In this document: one piece after another, positions 48,286 to 56,487 of the stretch
Layout of the letters: every line of letters begins with the position of its first letter
How positions within the stretch are numbered: position 1 is the first letter of the stretch
Origin: Maritimibacter harenae
Lineage (GTDB): Bacteria > Pseudomonadota > Alphaproteobacteria > Rhodobacterales > Rhodobacteraceae
Assembly: GCF_009882975.1 (NCBI RefSeq)
Contig: NZ_WTUX01000019.1
Location: 192,645-256,644, forward strand
Length of the DNA stretch: 64,000 bases
Reading direction: 5' to 3'
The notes under the pieces: model-generated
What the model was told of the DNA's origin: nothing
The model's input: only the letters and a program-made list of their open reading frames with translations
Database searches by the model: none
Program-made: the position numbers and the translations under genes

Positions 48286-51018
48286 ATGATCGCTCCAAGA
48301 CTGACAGCTCCCATCGCGGCCTGCCTCGCCTTCACGGCGGGCGCACCCGCGCTGGCGGGTCCCATCGACGTGACATTCACGCCGCCAGAAATGACGGCGC
48401 AGGACCTGTGCAAGCCGCGTCCCCCGGGCCACGAGGTCCGGGCGCGGTGGCAGGACTGGAAGGGTGATACGCTGGGCGAGCGCTCCGATGCTCTCGTGCG
48501 CCGCGACATGCGGCTTCTGCGGGGCATGGATGCCGAGGCCTGGTTCGACACGATCGAGCGGGCCCAGGAGCTTCTGGCGGAGCGGTCGGACTCCTACGGG
48601 GAAGCGGATCGGTTGCGCGACCGGCTTTCGTTGCTGACGGAGGCCGGTCGCACCGACCAGATCCGCGAAGAAGGTGTCGGGCAGGCGCTGGTCGACGCGG
48701 CCCCAATGGGGTCGGGGTCGGTCAAGACGACCGCGGCCGCGCTCCTCTCCGAGGGGCGCGCGGGTGTCGAGAAGGACGAGGACGCCGCCCTGTCGCTCCT
48801 GCGGTCGGCGGCCTACGAGGGCAACCCCAACGCGATCATCGAACTCGCGGCCATGTCCGCCGCGGGCGTCGATGTGCCCGACTGGACCATCGAGCCGGAC
48901 GTCGCCGTCACGATGGCCTTCGGCGCCAAGATCGGTGATGCGGACCCGCTGGTTTGCGACCGGATCAACCAGATCGCGTCGTCCTATGCCAGCGGCGAGG
49001 TGGTCGAAACCGACCACGAGCTTGCCGAACGTTGGTACCGCTTCTCGGCCAGCCTCGGCGACTACAATGCCGCCTGGGAAGTGGCCCAGTACCACATGCG
49101 GGCCGAGGTCATCGACAAGGACAACGATGTGCTCATGGACCACCTGCGCCAGGCCGCCGCGGGGCATCTGCCCTACGCCATCACGGAACTGGCCCAGGTC
49201 CTGCAACGCGGCGCGCTCGCCGACAGGGACATTGCCAGGGCCAAGGATCTCTACGAGGAGGCCGCAGGTTACGGCGACATGACGGCCTATACGCGCCTCG
49301 CTTCCATCGCGCGCGAGGAGAGCGACGGGTCTGCCGAAGACCTTGCGCGGCGGATCGCACGCCTCGGCGAGATCATCGAACAACCCGACCCGCCCGCATG
49401 GGCCTTCGCGCGGCTCAGCGATGCGGTGCTCGAGCGCGACGGGCGCTGGGCGGGCGAGGCCCGGGCCCAGGCACTCACGAAGCGCGCGCTCGAGATCGAC
49501 CCCCAGCAATCGCTGGCGCGTCTGCAGAAGGCGCGCATGGACCTGCGCTACGTCGACACGCCCGAGGCCGTCGCGGCCCTGACCTCGTCGCTGCGCGCGA
49601 TGGTGCGCGAGAACGGGCACACCGAATTCATGCAGGGGCTTCAGAACATCTATCACTGCCGGGCACCCCAGGCGCCGGAGCCGGACAAGGCGCAGATCTG
49701 GTACGAGGCCGAGGCCTTTTCGGGCGACATGACCATCACGTCCGAGGCACTGGCCGCGGAGGGCGGCGGGGCCCCGACCGACACCCTCGTCGTCACGGCC
49801 CAGCTCCAGTCGCAGGCCCTGAGCGAACGCAGCCGGTCGCTCGCCAACCTGCTGGAACAATTGGGCGAGGGGGCCGAGGACGGCCTTTCCGACCTGATCG
49901 CGATGTCGGCGGAGAACGGCGAGCCCGTGAATGCCGCGCGCGGCCGCGCCGCGATGAGGCAGGGCGATCGTGGTGCGGCCCGGCGCTGGCTGGAACGCGC
50001 GGTCGAGGCAGGCGAAGAAGGGGCCCGGGTCGACCTGGCCAAGTTCTACGCCGATCCCGAAACCCGCGACGTGGAGCGCGACCAGATCCTGCGCCTCGCC
50101 ACCGAGGCAGCCCATACGGGCAACGGGGCGGCGATCGAGCTGCTCCTCGAGGTCGATCCCGCGATGGATGCCTCCACGGCGTGGGAAACCTTCGGGCCGG
50201 ATATCGAGCGCAACGGGGATGCCCGGGCGCTGATCTTCGCGCTCCCTCATCTCGACGACCCGGAGCGGATCGACGATTACGTCGCTCGCATCGGCGCGGT
50301 CATTCCCTGCGACGGCGGGGACGCGGTGCGGATGGTCAATGCCATGACCGCGCTGGACCGCCCCGAAGCGGCGCGCCACTGGCTCGACGTGGCGCGCGTG
50401 ACCGCCGCTGGCGTCGACTGGGAGATGGTCGCCGTGGGCGATGCGCTGCTCGAGCATGCCGATCTCTACGACGGCGCCGAGGAGGCCGCGCGCGAACTCT
50501 ACCGCGAGGCCGCCGCGCTCGACTACCCGCTCGCCTACCGAAAGCTTCTTTCGATGCGCAAGGACGGGCAGGCCGACATCCCCGTGTCCGAGGCGACCGA
50601 ACTCTGGACCGCCTATCTCGGGCAGGCGACGATCGAGGACATCCCCTCGGCGCTCAGGCTCCTGAGCTTCGCCGAGCCCGAACTCAAGGCCGAGGTCGAA
50701 GAGCGCGTCGACGTACGCGGACTCTACACGACGGCCGCCGAGAAGGGCAATCCGACCGCCCAGCTCGAACTCGCCAAGATCATCCTGGACGAGCAGGGGC
50801 AGGACGGCGCCGAACGCTATGCCGAGCTTCTGACCGCAAGCGCGGAGCAGGGGCAGGACGAGGCGATGATGCTGCTGTCCGAGGCCTATGCCTATGGCAT
50901 CGGGGTGGAGACCGACACCGAACAGTCACGCCAGTGGCTCGAACGCGCGGCCGAGGCCGGAAACACCACGGCGCGCAGCCGCGTTGACCTCCTGACCAAC
51001 GAAAGGACGACAGAATGA
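48286..51018 (+). CDS. Large Sel1-like repeat scaffold protein (AlgK-like role)
   Basis: A 910-residue exported protein (signal peptide ending APALA). Nearly all of the mature part is Sel1/TPR-like helical pairs; clear units include DAALSLLRSAAYEGNPNAII, RAKDLYEEAAGYGDMTAYTR and QSRQWLERAAEAGNTTARSR. Pseudomonas AlgK is a 475-residue TPR lipoprotein that localises AlgE and links it to AlgX. This protein is twice as long and has no convincing lipobox in a normal position. I infer an AlgK-like periplasmic scaffold. It overlaps the AlgL-like gene by four bases. Confidence 0.78.
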   Translation: MIAPRLTAPIAACLAFTAGAPALAGPIDVTFTPPEMTAQDLCKPRPPGHEVRARWQDWKGDTLGERSDALVRRDMRLLRGMDAEAWFDTIERAQELLAERSDSYGEADRLRDRLSLLTEAGRTDQIREEGVGQALVDAAPMGSGSVKTTAAALLSEGRAGVEKDEDAALSLLRSAAYEGNPNAIIELAAMSAAGVDVPDWTIEPDVAVTMAFGAKIGDADPLVCDRINQIASSYASGEVVETDHELAERWYRFSASLGDYNAAWEVAQYHMRAEVIDKDNDVLMDHLRQAAAGHLPYAITELAQVLQRGALADRDIARAKDLYEEAAGYGDMTAYTRLASIAREESDGSAEDLARRIARLGEIIEQPDPPAWAFARLSDAVLERDGRWAGEARAQALTKRALEIDPQQSLARLQKARMDLRYVDTPEAVAALTSSLRAMVRENGHTEFMQGLQNIYHCRAPQAPEPDKAQIWYEAEAFSGDMTITSEALAAEGGGAPTDTLVVTAQLQSQALSERSRSLANLLEQLGEGAEDGLSDLIAMSAENGEPVNAARGRAAMRQGDRGAARRWLERAVEAGEEGARVDLAKFYADPETRDVERDQILRLATEAAHTGNGAAIELLLEVDPAMDASTAWETFGPDIERNGDARALIFALPHLDDPERIDDYVARIGAVIPCDGGDAVRMVNAMTALDRPEAARHWLDVARVTAAGVDWEMVAVGDALLEHADLYDGAEEAARELYREAAALDYPLAYRKLLSMRKDGQADIPVSEATELWTAYLGQATIEDIPSALRLLSFAEPELKAEVEERVDVRGLYTTAAEKGNPTAQLELAKIILDEQGQDGAERYAELLTASAEQGQDEAMMLLSEAYAYGIGVETDTEQSRQWLERAAEAGNTTARSRVDLLTNERTTE

Positions 51019-52052
51019 AACGCGCACCCCTCATGTCCGCCGCCGTCGCCGCGATCGCGCTCGGCGCCGCGGGCGCACAGGCCCAGACGGACCAATCCGG
51101 AGGCGAGGCCTGTTTCGCCGTGACCGAACCGGTGGTCTCGCTGTCCTACGGCAGCCGCTACACCGATGACAGCGAGGACCGCTCGGACATCGACGAAGCA
51201 TCGAATGCCGAAGTGAACGAAGCGCTCGACCCGGTGGATGATTTCATCGTCGAGCTGACCTCCCATGCCAACGCGGCCCTCAAGGGCGATGGTGCCGAGG
51301 CCGAAGCCGAGGCGCGCTGCGTCGTCGCCGCGCTCGACACGTGGGCCAAGGCGGACGCGTTGTCCGAATTGGGCAGCATGAATGCCAACCTCTCGGTCCC
51401 GTCCCGTATCGGCGGCCTCGCGATGGCCTACTGGCAGGCCAAGCAGGTGGTCGAGCCGGATCCCGACGTGCGCGGGCGGATCGAGGACTGGCTCGTGGCC
51501 CGCATGACGCACACGATGAACTGGTTCGACGGGGAAGCGCCGCCGAAGGCCAGCCGGAACAACCTGCGGGCCTGGGCGGGCTTCGCGGCCGTCGCCGCGG
51601 GCGAGTCCGCGCAGGATGATCTCCTGCGTTCCTGGGGCGCCTACTCGCTCCTGACCGTCGCCTGCCAGGCAGACGATGCGGGGGCGCTGCCGCTTGAAAT
51701 GGACCGCGGTCCGCGTGCCATGCACTACCAGCTGCACGCCGTCGCCCCGCTGGTCGTGGGCGCCAAGTTGCTGGACAACGACGGCTACGACCTGTTCGCG
51801 CAATGCGACGGGGCGATCAAACGCGTCGCGTCCTTCATCCCCGCGGCCTTCGAAGACGAAACGCTCGTGACCGACCGCGCGGGAGAAGAGCAGACGCTCT
51901 TCAACGGCGAGGACGAGGTGAAGAGCTTCGAACTGGCCTGGTCCGTGGCCTACCTGTCGGTGTTCGACGCCCCGGAGATCGAGGCCTTCGTCGAAGAGTT
52001 CCGTCCCCTGTCGCATTCCAAGCTGGGCGGCAAGCAGTCGCTGTTGTGGTGA
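51015..52052 (+). CDS. AlgL-like protein (PL5 fold), catalytic residues replaced
   Basis: A 345-residue exported protein (signal peptide ending AQAQT). It aligns with AlgL across its length: CFAVTEPVVSLSYGSRYTDD, LDTWAKADAL and LPLEMDRGPRAMHYQL match AlgL blocks. The NNH motif that holds the catalytic His reads NNL here (182-184). The later catalytic Tyr, seven residues after a conserved Arg (Arg234), is His241, and the K in RSKY is Arg48. A working beta-elimination lyase is therefore doubtful; the protein may bind polymer. Last gene of the operon. Confidence 0.78.
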   Translation: MKRAPLMSAAVAAIALGAAGAQAQTDQSGGEACFAVTEPVVSLSYGSRYTDDSEDRSDIDEASNAEVNEALDPVDDFIVELTSHANAALKGDGAEAEAEARCVVAALDTWAKADALSELGSMNANLSVPSRIGGLAMAYWQAKQVVEPDPDVRGRIEDWLVARMTHTMNWFDGEAPPKASRNNLRAWAGFAAVAAGESAQDDLLRSWGAYSLLTVACQADDAGALPLEMDRGPRAMHYQLHAVAPLVVGAKLLDNDGYDLFAQCDGAIKRVASFIPAAFEDETLVTDRAGEEQTLFNGEDEVKSFELAWSVAYLSVFDAPEIEAFVEEFRPLSHSKLGGKQSLLW

Positions 52053-52062
52053 CACCCACAGG

Positions 52063-52095
52063 CCCCGCGTGCCCGCATGCGCGGGCGGCGCGGGG
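52063..52095. terminator. Strong interrupted hairpin between algL-like and the FNT gene
   Basis: CCCCGCG (52063-52069) pairs with CGCGGGG (52089-52095), and inside it GCCCGC pairs with GCGGGC (52071-52076, 52081-52086). It lies between convergent genes and could serve both, though no T-run follows on either strand. Confidence 0.45.
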
Positions 52096-52097
52096 TC

Positions 52098-52973
52098 TCA
52101 GACGTCGTCGCCCTGCTTGACCTCGCGCCGGACCTGGCCCCAGGCCATCAGCGCGAAGACAGCCGTGCCGCCGGTCACGTTGCCGGCCAGCACGGGCAGC
52201 ATGAACCGGACAAGGCCCTGGCCCAGTTCGGTCTCGCCATGCCAGAACAGCAGCCCGAACTCGACCGTGCCCGCCACGATATGGGCGAAGCCCCCGGCGG
52301 CCATGACCCAGGTCAGGGTGAGGATCACGAAGAACGAGTTTCCGTTGGCCGACGGCATGATCCAGACGATGGCCGCAACCAGCACGCCGGCCGGCATCGA
52401 ACGGATGAAATTGGCCCAGGCATCGCCCTCGACGGCGTGCCGGGAGACCTCGATCAGGCTCTGGTAGAGCCCGGGGGGCACCACCCCCTCAATGGTCAGG
52501 AACCCCGAGGCGATCAGCGCCCCGACGATGTTGACGGTCAGCACGATGGCCCACAGGCGGGCCGTACGCCTGAGGCACCACATCGACCGGCGCGATATGA
52601 CCGGCAGGACGGTCGTGATCGTGTTCTCGGTGAAGAGTTGCATGCGGCCCAGGATCACGATCAGGAAACCCACCGAGTAGCCGAGGCTGTCGACCAGGAG
52701 CGCCCAGTCGGCATCCGGAAGCCGGGCGCGAAGCGCGGCCTGCGAGATCACGGAGAGGCTGATGAACATGCCGGCGGCGAGCCCCGACCAGACAAGCGAC
52801 ATGGCGGGGCGGGACAATTCCTCGTCCCCGTCGCGCCGGATGACTTCGTAGATCAGGCGGGCCGACAGGCGCGTGGCCTGCGTGACGGATTCCTCTTCCG
52901 CGTCCGCGTGAACGGTTTCCGGTTCATCCTGGCTTTCCCGGATTCCGGGCGGGCGCTCGTCACTCCCGTTCAT
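52098..52973 (-). CDS. Formate/nitrite transporter (FNT) family protein
   Basis: A 291-residue inner-membrane protein with six hydrophobic segments and an acidic soluble N-terminus of about 55 residues. LFTENTITTVLPV and the NVTGGTAVFALM region are FNT pore landmarks. The long N-terminus and divergent sequence resemble YfdC-type members, for which the anion carried is not known. Convergent with the alginate-type operon. Confidence 0.85.
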   Translation of the reverse strand: MNGSDERPPGIRESQDEPETVHADAEEESVTQATRLSARLIYEVIRRDGDEELSRPAMSLVWSGLAAGMFISLSVISQAALRARLPDADWALLVDSLGYSVGFLIVILGRMQLFTENTITTVLPVISRRSMWCLRRTARLWAIVLTVNIVGALIASGFLTIEGVVPPGLYQSLIEVSRHAVEGDAWANFIRSMPAGVLVAAIVWIMPSANGNSFFVILTLTWVMAAGGFAHIVAGTVEFGLLFWHGETELGQGLVRFMLPVLAGNVTGGTAVFALMAWGQVRREVKQGDDV

Positions 52974-53024
52974 GGCGTTGCCTTTCGGGGGACGGGGTGT
53001 GCATCGGTCGCACGGCGAAGAATG

Positions 53025-53441
53025 TCAGGCATCGGCAGGCTTCTCCGCCCAGTAACCGGGCAGGCCGCCGCAAAAGCTCGGCACGTTCAGGCTGTCTTCG
53101 ACACAGGCATACATGAGCGCTTCCGGATAGGCGAAGCGTTCGGGCTCACCCTCCTCGGGGGCATGCATGCCGGTATAGAGCGTCTTGAGCAGGCTCTTCT
53201 TCATTTCGTCCGAGGCGTTGCCTTCGATGAGCGCGGTACGATCCGGGTCGGCGAACACCTTCGCAGCGCCCGTGACCAAGGCCGCGGGTATGGCGTCGAA
53301 GCCCGACAGGGCGCGGCAGGCCGCCGCGAACTCGACACTGGTCGGAGCCGAGGACTGGGCCAGCGCGGCGCCGGGCAGCAGGGCGGCGGCGGAGGCGCCT
53401 GCCAGGAATAGGCGACGGGTGAACATCGGGGTCTCAGTCAT
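53025..53441 (-). CDS. Small subunit of a membrane-bound sugar/alcohol dehydrogenase (FAD-SLDH family)
   Basis: A 138-residue exported protein. MFTRRLFLAGASAAALL is a twin-arginine signal, and the mature part ends in FCGGLPGYWAEKPA, typical of the D-sorbitol/fructose dehydrogenase small subunits. These escort the large flavin subunit through the Tat system. GGAGG favours ATG 53441; ATG 53444 or 53426 are possible. It overlaps the cytochrome gene upstream by eight bases. Confidence 0.78.
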   Translation of the reverse strand: MTETPMFTRRLFLAGASAAALLPGAALAQSSAPTSVEFAAACRALSGFDAIPAALVTGAAKVFADPDRTALIEGNASDEMKKSLLKTLYTGMHAPEEGEPERFAYPEALMYACVEDSLNVPSFCGGLPGYWAEKPADA

Positions 53442-54036
53442 CATCGGCCTCCGAAATTTGCCAGGCCGCATAATACCGGGACAGCTCGGCGATCTCGCCG
53501 GCGTCCAGCCGTGCCGCGAAGGCGCGCATGCGTCCCATCGGGTCCGAGGTGCGGTTGCCGTCGGCATAGGCCTCGAGCTGCGCGGCGAGGTACCCCTCGG
53601 GCTGTCCGTGAAGCCGCGGCGCCGTGCGGGCCCGGTCATCGTCGGGGGAAAGCGAATGGCAGCTCGCGCAGGGCGGAAGTCCGCGGTCCCAGTCGCCATC
53701 GGTGACGAGCGCCGGCGTCGCGCCGTCCATCCGGCGCGTGAGGTCGGGAAGCGGCGCGCCGGAATAGAGGCGCGCCATCGCGCCGGTGCCGTCGCCCAGC
53801 GCCGTGGCGGTCAATTCCATCTGGCGGTGACGGCGGTCGCCCACCTGGAAGGCCTCGAGCTGACGTTCGAGGTAACGGATCGGCTGGCCGTTCAGGTCGG
53901 GGAACGCGGCGCCCGCGACCGGACGATCGGGACCGACCGCGTGGCAGCTCGAGCAGTTGAGCAGGATGTCCGCGGATTGCGCCGGCGCGCTTATCGGCAT
54001 CGCGGCGAAGGCGAGGAGGGCGAGTGTGCGGATCAT
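53434..54036 (-). CDS. Dihaem c-type cytochrome subunit
   Basis: A 200-residue periplasmic protein with a signal peptide (ending APAQS) and two haem sites, CSSCH near residue 28 and CASCH near 124. Each is followed by a cytochrome c553-type fold with GQP loops. It accepts electrons from the GMC subunit and passes them to the respiratory chain. ATGA overlap with the GMC gene upstream. Confidence 0.9.
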   Translation of the reverse strand: MIRTLALLAFAAMPISAPAQSADILLNCSSCHAVGPDRPVAGAAFPDLNGQPIRYLERQLEAFQVGDRRHRQMELTATALGDGTGAMARLYSGAPLPDLTRRMDGATPALVTDGDWDRGLPPCASCHSLSPDDDRARTAPRLHGQPEGYLAAQLEAYADGNRTSDPMGRMRAFAARLDAGEIAELSRYYAAWQISEADDD

Positions 54037-55652
54037 GGACGCGCCTCCGATGCGATGTGCTCGCCCAGCCGGAGCGCCAGCGCGGCGATGGTGAGCGTGA
54101 CATTGACGCTGGAGACCGACGGAAAGGTCGAAGACGAGCTGATCCAGAGATTGGGATGGTCATGCGCCCGGCAATCGGCGTCGACCACGCTGTCGCGCGG
54201 GTCGTCGCCCATGATCGTGGCGCCCGTGATGTGGTTGTTGGGCAGCCAATCCTCGCTGTGCTCCACGCTTCCGGGGGCCGCGCCCAGGCTCTGGGCGATG
54301 CGTTCGGTCCGTTTGCGCGTGTCCTCGGCGGACCGGGCCACGTATTCGCCGACGTCGTAATGTATCTCGGGGCGCGGCAGGCCCAGGAGGTCGGTCTTGC
54401 CCTCGGTCGACGGAAGGATGCGGTTCGCGGGATCGGGAAGCTGTTCGTGGAACGCGGTGATGACCTGGCGCCGCGCCGTGCGGTGGCGTACGGCCTCGCG
54501 CAGGGCGTCCCCGGACAGCCCTTCGTCGATGGCCGCCTTCGCGATCCCCTCGACCGGGTTCATGTTGAGGATCATGAGCTTGCGCGCCGCGTATTCGCTG
54601 CGGAAATCGCCGTCGCGCAGGTTGGTGATCGCCGAGATCACGTTGGGACCGCGTCCGGGCCACAGGGGCATCTCGCTGTCGAACGTGGAGGAGGTTCCGG
54701 GATGGTCCATGAGGTTGCGCCCGACCATGTCCGATGAATTGGCGACACCGTCCGGCGCGTTCTCCTGCGTCGACATGAGTAGGATCTTCGGCCCCTCGAT
54801 GCCCCCGGAGGCCAGCACGAAGCGGTCGGCTTCGACCCGGATCTCCTCCCGGCTCGGCGTGAGGTAGCGCGCGGCGATGATCTCGCCGTCCTCGCCCACC
54901 TCGAGATGGTGAACCACGGCATTTGTGACGAGCTCCGCGCCGGCCGCCTGCGCCTTCTCCACCGCGATGTTGCCGGAATACTGCGCACCGATCGGGCAGA
55001 TCGGCATGCAGTTGGCATTGCCGCAGCACGGTGGACGGTCGTCGTAGACCTGCTGGTTGTTGCGCGCCTGGGGGGCGCTGATGTGGTCGTAACCCAGCGC
55101 CGTGAGCTTTTCGTGGAAGACCTGATCCATGTAGGACAACGGCGCCGCGGGCATCGGGTAGGGGGCCGATCGCGGCGCGTCGAACGGGGCATCCTCGGGT
55201 CCGGCGACGCCCATCTCCTCTTCCGCCTGCGCGTACCACGGCTCGATGTCCCAGTAGTCCAGCGGCCAGTCGCGGCCGACGCCGTAGCGCGACTTGAGTT
55301 TCATGTCGTTGGGCAGGTAGCGCCACGCCGCCGCCGCCCAGTGCCACGTCGTGCCGCCCACGGCGCGGATGTATTGCTGGGCATACGGGACGGGCCCCTT
55401 CTGGATGAGGTAATCGTCGGTGCGCGCGACCTGGGGCTGCGGCGCGTGCGGGACCGGCGGGTAGGGGGACATCATGGTCTGCGGGTCCGAGGCGCGGAAC
55501 CGGTGGACAAGGTCTTCGCGCTTCACGACGGGCCCGTCGCAGAGGATCGTGACGTTCAGGCCGGCTGCGGCAGCGCGCTGCGCCACCATGCCGCCCGCGA
55601 CGCCAGCGCCGATGACCAGCAGCTGCGGGCGGTTGGGGAGAGTGTAGACCAT
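54033..55652 (-). CDS. GMC-family flavoprotein dehydrogenase, large subunit
   Basis: A 539-residue FAD enzyme. The FAD site is IGAGVAGGMVAQRAA near residue 14. The cysteines in PPCCGNANCMPICPIGAQ (about 208-225) resemble the iron-sulfur cysteine set of the fructose/glucose/gluconate dehydrogenases. The active-site His and Asn are in the C-terminal HITGATIMGDDP and SVNVTLTIAALA region. It would oxidise a sugar or polyol in the periplasm, exported by the Tat small subunit. The substrate is unknown. Confidence 0.88.
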   Translation of the reverse strand: MVYTLPNRPQLLVIGAGVAGGMVAQRAAAAGLNVTILCDGPVVKREDLVHRFRASDPQTMMSPYPPVPHAPQPQVARTDDYLIQKGPVPYAQQYIRAVGGTTWHWAAAAWRYLPNDMKLKSRYGVGRDWPLDYWDIEPWYAQAEEEMGVAGPEDAPFDAPRSAPYPMPAAPLSYMDQVFHEKLTALGYDHISAPQARNNQQVYDDRPPCCGNANCMPICPIGAQYSGNIAVEKAQAAGAELVTNAVVHHLEVGEDGEIIAARYLTPSREEIRVEADRFVLASGGIEGPKILLMSTQENAPDGVANSSDMVGRNLMDHPGTSSTFDSEMPLWPGRGPNVISAITNLRDGDFRSEYAARKLMILNMNPVEGIAKAAIDEGLSGDALREAVRHRTARRQVITAFHEQLPDPANRILPSTEGKTDLLGLPRPEIHYDVGEYVARSAEDTRKRTERIAQSLGAAPGSVEHSEDWLPNNHITGATIMGDDPRDSVVDADCRAHDHPNLWISSSSTFPSVSSVNVTLTIAALALRLGEHIASEARP

Positions 55653-55726
55653 GTCCGAATTTCCTTTGCTTCAATCCCAACCAACCCCGCCTGCGATTGT
55701 TCCTTGCCGGAAACCGACCGGGCGGC

Positions 55727-56461
55727 TCACGGATCGTCGGGCGGGTCGCAGTTCTCGGGCTCCACGTGGCCGCGCCGCGCCAGCACCTGCGCCAGGCCGA
55801 AACACACCGCCGCCCAGCCCGCGCCGGCGAGCCACCCGGCGAACACGTCGGTCGGCCAGTGGACGCCGAGGTAGACACGGCTGATCCCGACGAGGAGCGC
55901 CAGCACGACTGCCGTGGAGAGGATGAAGATCTTGAGCCGGCGCCTGGGCTGCACCCGCGCCACCAGCACCCCGAGCGAGAGATAGGCGACCGCGGCCATC
56001 ATCGAATGGCCCGAAGGAAAGCTCGCCGTGTGCACGATCGAGCCATGCGGGACCAGCTCGGGCCGGGGGCGGTCGAACAGGGTCTTGGCCACGCTCGACA
56101 AGGCGATTCCGCCGCCCACGGCGGCGAGCAGGAACAGGGTCGAACTGATCTTGTGGCGCATCAGGAAGTACGCCGAGACGAGCAGCGTCGACAACGTGAG
56201 CACCACCGTGCCGCCAAGGGCGGTCAGGTCGCGCCCCATCTCTTCGAGCCACCCGGGACCGATGGGATCGGAAAGGTCGCCGGGCGTGCGCAGGGCCAGA
56301 AGGATGTCGCGGTCGAGCGTGCGGGTTTCGCCCTCGACCACCTCGTCGGCCAACTCCGCGAGACCCCAGAAAATGCAGATGATCCCGGCGAGGTAGAGCA
56401 GCCAGCGCAGCTCCACGACCTGCATCGCTGCGGTGAGACGGGAGGATGTGCTGTCGGGCAT
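55727..56461 (-). CDS. PAP2-family membrane phosphatase
   Basis: A 244-residue membrane protein with about five or six helices. The three phosphatase motifs are present: KTLFDRPRP, FPSGHSMM and SRVYLGVHWPTDV. It should remove phosphate from a lipid substrate such as phosphatidic acid, PGP or undecaprenyl diphosphate. It lies 26 bases downstream of an MscS-type gene in the same direction. Confidence 0.88.
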   Translation of the reverse strand: MPDSTSSRLTAAMQVVELRWLLYLAGIICIFWGLAELADEVVEGETRTLDRDILLALRTPGDLSDPIGPGWLEEMGRDLTALGGTVVLTLSTLLVSAYFLMRHKISSTLFLLAAVGGGIALSSVAKTLFDRPRPELVPHGSIVHTASFPSGHSMMAAVAYLSLGVLVARVQPRRRLKIFILSTAVVLALLVGISRVYLGVHWPTDVFAGWLAGAGWAAVCFGLAQVLARRGHVEPENCDPPDDP

Positions 56462-56487
56462 GCGGTCTCCTTTCCTGCTCGGCGCCT

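Noticed and set aside
48286-48330. Lipobox IAAC at residues 10-13 of the 910-residue Sel1 protein
   Set aside because: The hydrophobic core before it is too short for a lipoprotein signal; a type I cleavage after APALA fits better.
48247-50457. 736-codon minus-strand frame opposite the Sel1 scaffold gene
   Set aside because: Antisense artefact with no domains; the plus strand shows signal peptide and repeats.
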